From Dyadobacter sp. LHD-138 (GTDB lineage: Bacteria > Bacteroidota > Bacteroidia > Cytophagales > Spirosomataceae): a stretch of DNA of 64,000 nucleotides. Position numbers and translations under genes: made by a program. The stretch's first letter is position 1, and the number at the start of each line of letters is the position of its first letter. The DNA lies in NCBI RefSeq assembly GCF_030929615.1, contig NZ_JAVFVU010000002.1, positions 62,001 to 126,000 of the forward strand, given 5' to 3'. This document shows positions 17,399 through 26,680 of the stretch, piece by piece. The notes beneath the pieces are model-generated. The model ran no database searches. It saw only the letters and a program-made list of their open reading frames with translations, and was not told the origin of the DNA.

Positions 17399-18025
17399 TT
17401 ATTTAACTGCAACCAATTTGATATCAATTACGAAATCATCATTGATCATTTTATCTCCTAAAGCAGAAGCATCAAAGAATGATTTTGAGTTGTATTTAAT
17501 GTCGTATTTAGAACGGTCAACAACCAATTTACCAGTTACATCAGCACCTGTTGCAGTTGGTTTCACCGTTACAGGGAAAGTTACAGGCTTAGTAATTCCT
17601 TTGATCGTAAGGTTACCCGTTACATCGTAAGTACCAGCAGATTTTACAACCGCTTTTGTAACTACGAATGAAGCCGTTGGGTGTTTTTCAACACCAAAGA
17701 AATCTTCTGATTTCAAGTGACCGATCAATTTACCGTTGTATTCTTTGTCAGTAAGGTCAGTACAAGTGATGCTGTTAAGGTCAGCAACAAATTTACCGCC
17801 AGTCAATTTTGCACCGTCCAAAGTCACAGCACCTTCTTTCAAAGTAATTTTACCTGTGTGCTCGCCAGTAACTTTTTTACCTGTCCAAACTAAATCACTT
17901 TTAGTAGCATCAACTTTAAGGTTGGTAGCCTTAACTTTTCCATCAGCAGCAGAAACCGCAGTAAATGTGAACAAAGAAACCGCAACAGAAGCAGCAAACG
18001 ATTTTAAAGAATTCATTGTAGTCAT
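17399..18025 (-). CDS. YceI family periplasmic lipid-binding protein
   Basis: A 208-residue protein with a Sec leader (residues 1 to about 27, ending AVSAA) and a YceI lipocalin-like barrel. The motifs are DLVWTGKKVTGEHTG, KLIGHLKSEDFF, and HPTASFV, followed by GNLTIKGITKPVTFPV. YceI proteins bind isoprenoid-type or other amphiphilic ligands in the periplasm. Met4 (18016) is an equally good start. A MarR-type gene lies 35 bases upstream on the same strand, so the two probably share a transcript and MarR may control it. A hairpin terminator follows the gene. Confidence 0.93.
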   Translation of the reverse strand: MTTMNSLKSFAASVAVSLFTFTAVSAADGKVKATNLKVDATKSDLVWTGKKVTGEHTGKITLKEGAVTLDGAKLTGGKFVADLNSITCTDLTDKEYNGKLIGHLKSEDFFGVEKHPTASFVVTKAVVKSAGTYDVTGNLTIKGITKPVTFPVTVKPTATGADVTGKLVVDRSKYDIKYNSKSFFDASALGDKMINDDFVIDIKLVAVK

Positions 18026-18060
18026 GATTAAAATTAAATTGAGTTGTTTGTTTTTATTGA

Positions 18061-18525
18061 TTAGTTGTTATTTTTTGATTCGCGTATTTTGTCAAGCAAC
18101 GAGCTGATCAGATCAGCCTCTTCATGGGTAATGGCATTCATATTGTTATCCCATTCGTCCACCATCGGGTCCAGTTTTTTTAAAAGTTCCAAACCTGCTT
18201 CCGTAATAATCACATCCACGGCACGACGGTCATTGGAGCAGGATTTTCTGTCCGCCAGCTTTTTCACCAGCAACTTATCGATCAACCGCGAGGTATTGGA
18301 ATTTTTATCGAGCATTCGCTCGGCAATATCACTAACTTTGATCGGGCTGGGATATTGTCCGCGCAAAATCCGTAAAACATTGTATTGTTGCGAAGTAATA
18401 TCGTGTTCACGAAAACCATCAACCTGCTGGTATTGAATCCAATTGCTGGTATAAATCAAGTTGAGCGCCAAGCGCTGATATGGGCTTCGAAATTTTATTT
18501 GTTTTATATCGGTTTCTATTGACAT
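18061..18525 (-). CDS. MarR family transcriptional regulator
   Basis: A 154-residue winged-helix regulator. The DNA-binding part is seen in ITSQQYNVLRILRG, VSDIAERMLDKNSNTSRLIDKL and the wing KKLADRKSCSNDRRAVDVII. It should dimerise and repress target genes until a small ligand binds. It is followed by the YceI gene after 35 bases, which is its likely target together with its own promoter; two palindromes lie upstream of its start. The ligand cannot be deduced. Confidence 0.93.
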   Translation of the reverse strand: MSIETDIKQIKFRSPYQRLALNLIYTSNWIQYQQVDGFREHDITSQQYNVLRILRGQYPSPIKVSDIAERMLDKNSNTSRLIDKLLVKKLADRKSCSNDRRAVDVIITEAGLELLKKLDPMVDEWDNNMNAITHEEADLISSLLDKIRESKNNN

Positions 18526-18552
18526 AGCTTAAATCGTTCAAATGCAATACTG

Positions 18553-18562
18553 TGTATATACA
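18553..18562. promoter_or_regulatory. Palindrome TGTATATACA upstream of marR
   Basis: A 10-base perfect palindrome 28 bases upstream of the marR start codon, in the position and size typical of MarR operators. Identification as an operator is inference. Confidence 0.35.
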
Positions 18563-18606
18563 TATAATGTTAAAACATCTATCTAACTCGATTAAGTTCA
18601 CGTGCT

Positions 18607-18632
18607 TGAAAAATATTTGAAAATATTTTTCA
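18607..18632. promoter_or_regulatory. 26-base inverted repeat between marR and maf
   Basis: TGAAAAATATTT and AAATATTTTTCA are perfect 12-base arms with a GA spacer, in the 179-base divergent region between marR and maf. It could be an operator, or simply a hairpin in AT-rich DNA. Confidence 0.4.
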
Positions 18633-18704
18633 TTTCATTTATACAAAACACACAACAGACTGATTACAAGTATATTATTAAGAATAATTTTCTCATAAAA
18701 AAAT

Positions 18705-19283
18705 ATGTTCCCCTTATCAAGACCTTTAATCCTTGCCTCCAACTCACCCCGTAGAAAACAATTATTACAGGAAACAGGATTTGATTTTGAAGTTGAAGTC
18801 ATCCCAACCGATGAAACTTTCCCAAAAAACATGCCTACCAGTGAAGTGGCCGCTTACATTTCAGCGCAAAAAGCAGAAATGTTCATCGCCTTACATCCGG
18901 AAAAACTGGTTTTAACGGCTGACACCGTCGTGATCATCGGCGATACAATTCTCAATAAACCAGAGGATTGTCAGGAAGCGCTAAAAATGCTCAATATGCT
19001 GTCGGGAACAATCCATGAAGTGATCACAGCAGTCAGTTTACTGGCTGATAACAGCATTCACACCGTGTCTGATACGGCCCAGGTAACATTTCGTACATTA
19101 GATAAAAGGGAAATAAACCATTATATTGAGCATTACAAGCCCTTTGACAAGGCCGGCGGTTACGGAATTCAGGAATGGATCGGCATGATCGGCATCGAAC
19201 GGATCGAAGGTTCCTTTTATACCATTATGGGATTGCCGGTTCATATCGTTTACCAGCTTTTAAAACCTTTTATTAAAATATAG
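18705..19283 (+). CDS. maf: Maf family nucleoside triphosphate pyrophosphatase
   Basis: A 192-residue Maf/YhdE-type enzyme that hydrolyses non-canonical or methylated nucleoside triphosphates (dTTP/UTP type) to monophosphates. The N-terminal LASNSPRRKQLLQETG is the family signature. The catalytic Asp is in LTADTVV. KPFDKAGGYGIQEW and RIEGSFYTIMGLP complete the conserved set. Cytoplasmic. The gene is followed after 43 bases by a GH13 enzyme on the same strand, which may be co-transcribed but has no obvious functional link. Confidence 0.94.
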   Translation: MFPLSRPLILASNSPRRKQLLQETGFDFEVEVIPTDETFPKNMPTSEVAAYISAQKAEMFIALHPEKLVLTADTVVIIGDTILNKPEDCQEALKMLNMLSGTIHEVITAVSLLADNSIHTVSDTAQVTFRTLDKREINHYIEHYKPFDKAGGYGIQEWIGMIGIERIEGSFYTIMGLPVHIVYQLLKPFIKI

Positions 19284-19326
19284 TCCTGATAATAAGTATC
19301 ACAGTCTAAATTTTACAACCATTCTG

Positions 19327-20862
19327 ATGCGTCCGGCACTTCCCAAATTTATTCCACGCGTTTGCTATGAAATATTTGTCCGGTCCTTTTGCGACTCGAA
19401 CGGCGATGGAATTGGTGATTTAAACGGAATTATTTCGAGACTCGATTACCTGAGCGACCTGGGCATTGAATGTATCTGGCTCACGCCTATTCATCCATCG
19501 CCGAGTTACCACAAGTATGATCCGGTTGACTACTATGCTATCGAACCTGAGTTTGGGACGATGGCTGATTTCAAACGGCTTCTCACCGAAGCACACAAAA
19601 GAAACATTGCCGTTTACCTGGACCTGATTGTCAATCACACCAGTACCTATCATCCCTGGTTTGCAGAAGCAAGCAAAGGAAAAGACAATCCTTACCGGAA
19701 CTTTTACTGGTGGCTGCCTCCGGTAAAAATTGAGGAGCTTGGCGTCGCCGAACGCCAGACTTCCGATGATTCGGATGAAGTCTGTCCATGGCATGAAATT
19801 CCGGGAGACCCCGAAAAATATTACGGACTTTTCTGGAAAGGTATGCCTGATCTGAATTATGATTCCGAGTCGTTAAAAAAAGAACTGGAAAAAATTATCA
19901 CTTTCTGGCTTGTTGAAATCGGTATTGATGGCTTTCGGCTGGATGCAGCCAGGCATATTTACCCCATTTGGGAAAGCGAAAAAAATCTGCATTTCTGGGC
20001 GTATTTTAATCAGATTGTTCAGAAAGTAAAACCCGGTTCCTATACGGTCGCAGAAGTTTGGGCAGAAACGCACGAAGTCGCTCCCTACCTGCAAAGCCTG
20101 AATGCCACCTTCCATTTTGATCTGAGTTTTGCCCTACAACGTATCCTGATTCAGGAGAAGGATGAGAATATTGTTCAGCAGCTCCTGGCAAGTTACCAGC
20201 AGTTTGAGACCTATAACCCCGAATTTGTAGATGCTACTATGCTCACCAACCACGATCAGGACCGGATCGGCAGTGTTGTCGACAACAGCCATGCAAAGAT
20301 GAAACTGGCGGCCTGTCTGCTGTTAACCCTACCTGGGCAGCCTTATATTTATTACGGAGAGGAAATCGGGATGCTGGGTACAAAACCCGATCCGTATATC
20401 CGGGAACCCTACCTGTGGTCTGAACAGGAAGACGATCCCGATAAAACCAACTGGCAACAGGCTGAATTTTCTACTTTGAAAACAATTCACCCGCTTTCCG
20501 TTCAAAAAACGGATCAGGACTCTCTATACAACCATTATAAAAAACTCATTGCCATACGTAAAAATACTCCGGCGCTTTCCCAGATTATTTATCCAAATCT
20601 CGAAGAAGTGGAATCGCTCGACGACGAAATCATCGCGTACGTCCGAACACATCCGACCGAACCGGTTTTAATGATTCATAACCTGAGCGCAGATGTTAAA
20701 TCTATTGGCTTGCCGGAAAGTAAAAAGGATTTCGCAAATGTACTTTTTGCATCAGCCCCATCCACATTGGATGCAAAAGAAAAATGGGAACTTCCGCCAT
20801 TTGGAAGTCTTCTGTTAATAAAAACGCCGGACACCCCGGAACAAAAATTTAAAATACAGTAG
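19327..20862 (+). CDS. GH13 alpha-amylase family enzyme (cytoplasmic)
   Basis: A 511-residue glycoside hydrolase family 13 enzyme. The four conserved regions are DLIVNH (99-104), GFRLDAARH with the nucleophile Asp206, VAEVWAE with the acid/base Glu243, and LTNHDQDR with Asp310. NGDGIGDLNGI near residue 25 is the calcium loop type seen in alpha-glucosidases and trehalose synthases. No signal peptide is present, so it acts inside the cell on maltooligosaccharides, trehalose or a related alpha-glucoside. The precise specificity is open. It sits between maf and an SMP-30 gene. Confidence 0.88.
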   Translation: MRPALPKFIPRVCYEIFVRSFCDSNGDGIGDLNGIISRLDYLSDLGIECIWLTPIHPSPSYHKYDPVDYYAIEPEFGTMADFKRLLTEAHKRNIAVYLDLIVNHTSTYHPWFAEASKGKDNPYRNFYWWLPPVKIEELGVAERQTSDDSDEVCPWHEIPGDPEKYYGLFWKGMPDLNYDSESLKKELEKIITFWLVEIGIDGFRLDAARHIYPIWESEKNLHFWAYFNQIVQKVKPGSYTVAEVWAETHEVAPYLQSLNATFHFDLSFALQRILIQEKDENIVQQLLASYQQFETYNPEFVDATMLTNHDQDRIGSVVDNSHAKMKLAACLLLTLPGQPYIYYGEEIGMLGTKPDPYIREPYLWSEQEDDPDKTNWQQAEFSTLKTIHPLSVQKTDQDSLYNHYKKLIAIRKNTPALSQIIYPNLEEVESLDDEIIAYVRTHPTEPVLMIHNLSADVKSIGLPESKKDFANVLFASAPSTLDAKEKWELPPFGSLLLIKTPDTPEQKFKIQ

Positions 20863-20923
20863 GGAACAAGCCTGCCTGCTCTTTTTATCAGATAACTATC
20901 GAACACCAGATCAGTCCTGTAAA

Positions 20924-21940
20924 ATGAGATTATCAGCAACATACCTCTTCCTTTTATTACAGTCCCTTTTCGCCTCTTTTAGCCACGCACAAAAGGCTTA
21001 TCCAACATTAGGGAAAATTACTTACAACGATCCCAGACTAGAAAAGCTGCTGCCCAAAGATTCAAAACTGGAAGTACTGGCCATGGGTTTCGTCTGGTGT
21101 GAGGGCCCTGTTTGGGTGAAGGACGGCGGTTATCTGCTTTTCTCGGATGTCCCCAAAAACACGGTATACAAATGGGATGAAAAAAATGAGCTTTCCGTTT
21201 TCTTAAAACCGTCGGGTTATACCGGCCTGGGCGAGTACAGCAATGAGCCGGGAAGCAACGGGTTGATGATTGATAAAAAAGGAAGACTGGTATCCTGTGA
21301 ACACGGAGACAGGAGAATTTCAGCGATGTCATTAAACAAAGGCGGCAAAATTACACTGGCTGATCATTTCGAAGGAAAGCGGTTCAACAGCCCCAACGAT
21401 ATTGTTGAGCATGCCAATGGCAGCTACTATTTTACAGATCCGCCTTACGGACTGGCCGGTTATGAAAAGGACCCCTCGCGAGAAACTCCCTATTTCGGCG
21501 TTTATCAGATCACGCCAAAGGGCGAGGTAAAAATGATTATCAACGATTTGCAAAGACCAAATGGCCTGGCATTTTCAGTCGATGGAAAAACGCTGTACGT
21601 CAGTCAGTCTGACCCAGAAAAGGCGATTTTAATGGCATATCCTGTACTGGCCGACGGTTCAGTGGGAAAAGGAAAATTATTTTATGATGCTACCGCCATG
21701 AGCAAAACCGGACTTACGGGCCTGCCTGACGGTTTCAAGCTGGATATTGAAGGAAATATCTGGACATCGGGTCCGGGCGGTATTTTGATTATCTCACCGG
21801 AGGGTAAATTGCTCGGAAAAATAGAAACACTTGAAATTGCCTCCAACTGTGCATGGGGCAACGATGGTTCCATGTTGTACCTGACCGTCGATGGGTATTT
21901 GTGCAGAATTAAAACCAATACAAAAGGAGCGAACTGGTAA
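20924..21940 (+). CDS. SMP-30/gluconolactonase family secreted protein
   Basis: A 338-residue beta-propeller lactonase with a Sec signal peptide (MRLSATYLFLLLQ to SHAQ). Metal-binding positions of the SMP-30 family are visible in WCEGPVWV (Glu), RFNSPNDIV (Asn), QRPNGLAFS (Asn) and GLPDGFKLD (Asp). It is expected to hydrolyse a sugar lactone in the periplasm to the acid. A bidirectional hairpin closes the gene. Together with the lactonase at 29.9 kb it could serve sugar oxidation by dehydrogenases such as those at 41.6-45.3 kb, but this link is inference. Confidence 0.9.
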   Translation: MRLSATYLFLLLQSLFASFSHAQKAYPTLGKITYNDPRLEKLLPKDSKLEVLAMGFVWCEGPVWVKDGGYLLFSDVPKNTVYKWDEKNELSVFLKPSGYTGLGEYSNEPGSNGLMIDKKGRLVSCEHGDRRISAMSLNKGGKITLADHFEGKRFNSPNDIVEHANGSYYFTDPPYGLAGYEKDPSRETPYFGVYQITPKGEVKMIINDLQRPNGLAFSVDGKTLYVSQSDPEKAILMAYPVLADGSVGKGKLFYDATAMSKTGLTGLPDGFKLDIEGNIWTSGPGGILIISPEGKLLGKIETLEIASNCAWGNDGSMLYLTVDGYLCRIKTNTKGANW

Positions 21941-21980
21941 AAATAAGGCTGCCGCTTTTGCTTTGCGACAGCCTTATTTT
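21940..21980. terminator. Bidirectional hairpin terminator
   Basis: Arms AAAATAAGGCTG and CAGCCTTATTTT, with T-rich sequence on both sides, lie between the convergent SMP-30 gene and the lipoprotein gene, touching both stop codons. Confidence 0.85.
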
Positions 21981-22552
21981 TATTTATTGCCTATACCACG
22001 GATATTAAAAAGGGTATCCTCTACCTGCTTGCGCGTAGCGGACCAATCCGTTTTTCCCTCTTTATAAACCTTTACATAGGCCTTATACAAAGTGAGCTGA
22101 TTCCCATCGAGCTTGTTAAGCTCCTGCGTAATATTTTCCCGCTCACTTGAAGAAGCATTTTTAAAGCGGTCTAAAAGGCTGTCTTTCCGGCGCTCTGTGA
22201 TATCGAGCTCGTACAAAACCAACTCGCCAAGCTTGTCCATCTCGGCATATTGATCAACCAAACGCTGGTTATTCTCCGCTTTGCCCCCTTGTCCCGACAC
22301 GTTGGCTGCCCGGCTATCGGTATTGCTGACGGGTGTGGCATAACTTTTCTTTTCAGTCCGCCCAGCATCGTCGGCAGATCTGACCGCTGCCACGGAGTCC
22401 TTTTGCTGGGACGTTTTGCTGTAATCCGTCTGCCCCGAATAATTTCTGGAACCCGAGGAATCTGACCTACTCAAGCTGCTTTTTACATTCGCGCAGGAAA
22501 AATTAAGTAAGGCCGCTAAAATGGTTATGATGAAAATAGATATCCGACGCAT
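21980..22552 (-). CDS. Hypothetical lipoprotein
   Basis: A 190-residue protein with a lipoprotein leader (MRRISIFIITILAALLNFSC; Cys20 is the likely lipidation site). A long Ser/Gln/Asp-rich linker follows, then a charged helical part (residues 100-185) containing LGELVLYELDITERRKDSL and ERENITQELNKLD, probably coiled coil. No family recognised. It shares the minus strand with a beta-barrel gene that ends 14 bases upstream, so the pair is likely one envelope-related operon. Confidence 0.75.
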   Translation of the reverse strand: MRRISIFIITILAALLNFSCANVKSSLSRSDSSGSRNYSGQTDYSKTSQQKDSVAAVRSADDAGRTEKKSYATPVSNTDSRAANVSGQGGKAENNQRLVDQYAEMDKLGELVLYELDITERRKDSLLDRFKNASSSERENITQELNKLDGNQLTLYKAYVKVYKEGKTDWSATRKQVEDTLFNIRGIGNK

Positions 22553-22566
22553 ACAACAACAGGGTT

Positions 22567-23079
22567 TTAAAAGTTATGTCGCAATCCTAAACTCAAATTC
22601 GGGTTGAAATAAAATACCTTGGGCAGTAACTCCAGAAACCCTCCCCCTTCGATAAAAAATGATGCCGGTTTCTGCGCAAAGAAAAATTCTACACCGGCCG
22701 TTACAGAAGGCCCGGTGGAAATATTATTGGTGTGTACATCCTTAATGTTTGGATTAGGATAATAACGGCGCGAATTGATCTGAACACCCGCTCCACCGTA
22801 AGCCAGCATTTTTTCGTTGAACATCGGCAGGTACCACAGATAAGTTCCGTTAATCATAAAACCAATATTCGAATATTCACCGGCTCTGTACGTTTTTTTA
22901 CTTTTTAACAGCCCCGTATAAGTTCCAATCGAAACATCCAGGGCATTCCGGTCTCCATATTTCCGGAGAACAACACCGACGGGCTCGCCCAGTTTAAAAC
23001 CGAGTGCCCATTTTTCAGGCTGTGCATGGGCGATGGAAAAAGTAAAAAACAATGCAAAAATTAAAATAGCTTTTTTCAT
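22567..23079 (-). CDS. Small outer-membrane beta-barrel-like protein
   Basis: A 170-residue protein with a Sec leader (MKKAILIFALFFTFSIAHAQ) and alternating strand patterns such as WALGFKLGEPVGVVLRKYG and GGAGVQINSRRYY. It ends in NLSLGLRHNF, a C-terminal Phe typical of outer-membrane barrels. About eight strands are possible. It is the first gene of a two-gene operon with the downstream lipoprotein. No specific function. Confidence 0.75.
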   Translation of the reverse strand: MKKAILIFALFFTFSIAHAQPEKWALGFKLGEPVGVVLRKYGDRNALDVSIGTYTGLLKSKKTYRAGEYSNIGFMINGTYLWYLPMFNEKMLAYGGAGVQINSRRYYPNPNIKDVHTNNISTGPSVTAGVEFFFAQKPASFFIEGGGFLELLPKVFYFNPNLSLGLRHNF

Positions 23080-23313
23080 AAACGTGTATGACTAAAATTA
23101 AGAATTGGGTTTAAAAACATCCGACTTCCCGAGAAACCAGCTTATAATGAATCTATTAAAATCAGGCCGGTTCACGACTGCGTCTGAATATTTTCTTTGA
23201 CGAATAAGTAGTGTTTTGGTCACATATCGACTACCTGAAGATAAGGTATAAATTGTTTCCTTTAAATCAAATTATGCATTGGTCTTTGTTTCAGGATCAA
23301 TTTATTTCTAATA

Positions 23314-23853
23314 TTGACCCAATATTTCTTTTATTCAAAACTAACATATTGCCCGGTGGCTGATAAGACAAAGAGTAAAATCTTTAATTCCAAAGACTTA
23401 ATTGCGTATTTTCTTGTAGCCGGAACAGGGGCAGTTGTTCAGTTGCTTTGCAGTAGTTTATTCAAAGATTGGTTTGGACTCACATTTCAGGAATCTATTT
23501 TACCTGCCTACGCCGCCTCTTTCGTTGTCGGTTTTGCCCTAACAAAATTGTTCGCGTTTAACGCGCGTAAAACCAACCAGACCCGACGGGAAATGGTGAA
23601 GTTTTTAATGGTTGCGGTATTTTCAGGATTTGTAACCTACATTTTTTCAACGGGTGCTTATTACATTTCAGACAACTATTTTCAGCAGTACAATTACCTG
23701 CTGCCCTGGTCAAAAAAGTTTGTTAACGTCAATGAAATGATATGCTATATCGTCGGGATGGGTTTCAGTTTTATCAGCAATTATATCCTGCATAAAACTT
23801 TTACTTTCAAAAGCACAGGTTTTTACAACCGTCTGAAAGTGCTTATCCGGTAG
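23314..23853 (+). CDS. GtrA-like membrane protein
   Basis: A protein of up to 179 residues with four predicted transmembrane helices: about residues 30-48 (AYFLVAGTGAVVQLLCSSL), 63-80, 92-112 and 140-160 (MICYIVGMGFSFISNYILH). The pattern FLVAGTGAVVQ at the start and FISNYILHKTFTF at the end is that of the GtrA family, which includes flippase-like proteins for undecaprenyl-linked sugars. The start is uncertain: TTG at 23314 or GTG at 23356, because no ATG is available; the GTG gives a more normal N-terminus. It stands alone with a bidirectional terminator behind it. Confidence 0.8.
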   Translation: MTQYFFYSKLTYCPVADKTKSKIFNSKDLIAYFLVAGTGAVVQLLCSSLFKDWFGLTFQESILPAYAASFVVGFALTKLFAFNARKTNQTRREMVKFLMVAVFSGFVTYIFSTGAYYISDNYFQQYNYLLPWSKKFVNVNEMICYIVGMGFSFISNYILHKTFTFKSTGFYNRLKVLIR

Positions 23854-23868
23854 TAAAAAAGGTTTTTC

Positions 23869-23905
23869 AACAAAAAATGCACCGGACGCCGGTGCATTTT
23901 TTGTT
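23869..23905. terminator. Bidirectional terminator, perfect 17-bp stem
   Basis: Arms of 17 bases containing AAAAAATGCACCGG and CCGGTGCATTTTTT with a three-base loop, between the convergent GtrA-like gene and thiolase gene. It has U-runs in both directions. Confidence 0.92.
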
Positions 23906-23923
23906 GCTATATCATCACACGAT

Positions 23924-25108
23924 TTAAAGTCTTTCAATAATGACGGCAGAAGCTCCGCCACCACCATTGCATATGGCAGCCAGACCGTATCTGCCTTTTT
24001 TTTGTTCCAAAACAGATAGTAGCGTTGTAACAATTCTGGCACCGGATGCACCGAGCGGATGCCCCAGGGAAACCGCCCCGCCAAATACATTAACCTTTTG
24101 CAAATCCAGCCCAAGCTCTTTGATATAATAAAGCGCCACGACAGCAAAAGCTTCATTGACCTCGAAATAATCGATATCCGACAGTGACAAGACCGCTTTT
24201 TTCAGCACTTTATGCGTCGCCAGAACCGGCGTTGTGGTAAACCAGGATGGATCTTGCTCGGCATCCGCATACGCAACAATCCTTCCGACGGGTTTCACCC
24301 CTGACTTTGCAACCACCGCAGCACTGGCAAGAACAAGCGCCGCCGCACCATCATTGATCGTGGAAGCATTCGCAGCCGTGACCGTTCCCTCAGGTGAAAA
24401 GACGGGTTTTAAAGAAGGTATTTTTTCAAACTTAACACGTTTAAATTCTTCATCTTCTTCAACAAAAGTGGAAGGTGCACCTTTCGGCGAAGGAATTTCT
24501 ACCGGAATAATTTCATTTTTAAAATATCCGTTTTCACTTGATTCTGCACTCAAACGGTAAGAGCGGATGGCAAATTCATCCTGCTGCTCCCGGGTTATTG
24601 TATATTTTGAAGCCGTTTTATCACCGCAAAGTCCCATGGCACTCTGATCATAGACATCGGTCAGACCGTCTTTTAACAATCCGTCCAGCACCTCGCCGTG
24701 TCCATAACCATAACCATTTCGTGCTTTGGGCAAATAATATGGGATTTGTGACATATTCTCCATACCTCCTGCTACAACAACCTGTGCATCCCCCAACTGA
24801 ATGGTCTGCGAAGCGAAAGCCATCGCTTTCATCCCGGAAGCACAAACTTTATTGACCGTTGTACAAATAACACTGGAAGGCAAGCCTGCAAAAATAGCCG
24901 CCTGACGCGCCGGGGCCTGTCCCAAATTCGCAGCAATAACATTACCCATGTATACCTCATCCACCAAATCCGGGGCAATTGAGGATTTTTGAAGGGCGCC
25001 TTTGATTGCAACGGCACCAAGACGGGCGGCGTGCACGGAAGATAATGCGCCGCCAAAACTGCCAATGGGTGTACGGGCGGCGGCAAGAATAAAAACTTCT
25101 TCTTTCAT
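23924..25108 (-). CDS. Acetyl-CoA C-acyltransferase (thiolase)
   Basis: A 394-residue thiolase. The acyl-accepting Cys89 lies in NKVCASGMKAM, His350 in SLGHPLGASGAR, and Cys380 in CNGGGGASA, the complete catalytic set. It joins or cleaves acetyl-CoA units, either as acetoacetyl-CoA thiolase or in fatty-acid beta-oxidation; sequence alone does not decide between them. No beta-oxidation partner lies nearby. Cytoplasmic. The start at 25108 gives the usual thiolase N-terminus EVFILAAARTPIGSF. Confidence 0.94.
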   Translation of the reverse strand: MKEEVFILAAARTPIGSFGGALSSVHAARLGAVAIKGALQKSSIAPDLVDEVYMGNVIAANLGQAPARQAAIFAGLPSSVICTTVNKVCASGMKAMAFASQTIQLGDAQVVVAGGMENMSQIPYYLPKARNGYGYGHGEVLDGLLKDGLTDVYDQSAMGLCGDKTASKYTITREQQDEFAIRSYRLSAESSENGYFKNEIIPVEIPSPKGAPSTFVEEDEEFKRVKFEKIPSLKPVFSPEGTVTAANASTINDGAAALVLASAAVVAKSGVKPVGRIVAYADAEQDPSWFTTTPVLATHKVLKKAVLSLSDIDYFEVNEAFAVVALYYIKELGLDLQKVNVFGGAVSLGHPLGASGARIVTTLLSVLEQKKGRYGLAAICNGGGGASAVIIERL

Positions 25109-25242
25109 GTTCCTGGTTTTGTTGATTCCCGGACGGAGTTTATCTCCATCCGGCCATATTTACTTTAACAATAAATATAACAAACCCGGTCTGAAAAAGA
25201 AGAAGTTTTTATGTCCCGTTCAATAAGTTATAAACCGATACG

Positions 25243-26289
25243 CTACAAAGTAGCAACATCAATCACGAACCGGTACTTTACATCACTTTTCATTACTCTT
25301 TCGTAAGCTTCGTTGATGTAATTGATATTAATGACTTCCACGTCTGAAACAATATTATGTTCTGCACAGTAATCCAGCATTTCCTGTGTTTCTTCAATCC
25401 CTCCGATCGACGAGCCCGTAATCGTTCTGTTTTCTCCCAATAACAAGAAACCAGTTAATTGTATTGGTTCTGGTGGTATTCCCACGCAGATCATCACCCC
25501 ATTGGTATGCAACAATTTGAGGTACATATCATAATCATGCGGCGCGGAAACCGTGTCAACAATAAAATCGAAATAGTTGCCCAGCTCTTTGACCTGTGAT
25601 ATCTCACGGGTATTGCAAAATTTATGCGTGCCCAGCTGCCTTGCATCGGCCTCTTTTGATGGTGATGTGCTTAACACGGTCACCTCTGCACCAAAAGCAA
25701 CGGCAAACTTGACCGCCATATGCCCTAAACCGCCCAAACCTAAAACGGCTACCTTATGTCCAGGCCCGATCTTCCACCTTTTTAAAGGAGAATAAGTCGT
25801 GATACCCGCACACAAAAGCGGCGCCACACCTTCCAACGGCAGCTTTTCCGAAACGTGTACCACAAAGGCTTCATCACAAACAATCTGATTGGAATAACCG
25901 CCATAAGTTGGCGTTATTCCGTCACGCTCCACGGAGTTGTATGTATAAACAGTCTGACCCTTTTCACAAAACTGCTCGTGTCCGCCTTTGCAATTATTAC
26001 ACTCCCGGCAGGAATCAACCATACAGCCAATCCCGGCAAGTTCTCCAACCTGAAATTTAGAAACTTCGGTTCCTACTTTCGTAATTCGTCCAACAATTTC
26101 GTGACCGGGAACCATCGGATACTTCGAATTACCCCACTCGCCGCGCACCTGGTGAATATCGGAGTGACAAACGCCACTGAAAATAATTTCAATAAAGACA
26201 TCCTTCGGGCCCAGTTCTCTTCTTTCAAAATCCCAATGAGCCAATTTATCCTTGCTGTTATGAACAGCATAACCTTTCGTAGCGATCAT
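25243..26289 (-). CDS. Zinc-dependent NAD(P) alcohol dehydrogenase
   Basis: A 348-residue medium-chain dehydrogenase of the cinnamyl-alcohol/YahK class. The catalytic zinc ligands Cys41, His63 and Glu64 (GVCHSDIH, PGHE) and the structural zinc Cys94, 97, 100 and 108 are present. The cofactor loop is GLGGLGHMAVKFA. It would interconvert aldehydes and alcohols in the cytoplasm, usually with NADPH in this class. It stands upstream of the thiolase gene on the same strand, with a 134-base spacer; co-regulation is possible but not shown. Confidence 0.93.
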   Translation of the reverse strand: MIATKGYAVHNSKDKLAHWDFERRELGPKDVFIEIIFSGVCHSDIHQVRGEWGNSKYPMVPGHEIVGRITKVGTEVSKFQVGELAGIGCMVDSCRECNNCKGGHEQFCEKGQTVYTYNSVERDGITPTYGGYSNQIVCDEAFVVHVSEKLPLEGVAPLLCAGITTYSPLKRWKIGPGHKVAVLGLGGLGHMAVKFAVAFGAEVTVLSTSPSKEADARQLGTHKFCNTREISQVKELGNYFDFIVDTVSAPHDYDMYLKLLHTNGVMICVGIPPEPIQLTGFLLLGENRTITGSSIGGIEETQEMLDYCAEHNIVSDVEVININYINEAYERVMKSDVKYRFVIDVATL

Positions 26290-26379
26290 CTTAGCGGTTT
26301 TAATGATTTAGTATAAATATATAAGGGTTAGAAAATAAGACTTCATCCCCTCAACAATTTAAAACAATTAACCGATAAA

Positions 26380-26631
26380 TCAGAGCTCTTCTGAACTTCG
26401 CGGTAAACGATCATATTCCCCTTTCAGCCCGTAGTAGCCAAAAATCATTAATCCCGCACAAATCGGAATAAAGATGATGATGATAATCGACCATTGTAAT
26501 GTCGTATTGGTTCTGTCAATTCCTTCTGCCGCAGCCGCAATTTTTTCGATGGCCTGCATGGCCAGAAATAGAATAATTACGGGTCCGAGCACAATCCAGA
26601 CAATGCCTAATAATTTTTTTAAAGCGTTCAT
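26380..26631 (-). CDS. Small two-helix membrane protein
   Basis: An 83-residue protein from the ATG at 26631 (MNALKKLLGIVWIVLGP); an ATG 42 bases upstream is in frame but would put a polar leader before the first helix. Two transmembrane helices lie at about residues 7-25 and 45-65 (WSIIIIIFIPICAGLMIFG). It ends in acidic and basic residues. The spacing to the transporter gene upstream (49 bases) suggests a shared operon. Proteins like this accompany MHS transporters in related genomes, as far as I recall, but no function is known. Confidence 0.7.
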   Translation of the reverse strand: MNALKKLLGIVWIVLGPVIILFLAMQAIEKIAAAAEGIDRTNTTLQWSIIIIIFIPICAGLMIFGYYGLKGEYDRLPRSSEEL

Positions 26632-26680
26632 GTTATTTATTGGATAAATGTCAAAATAAAAATCCGGGAGCACTCATTGC

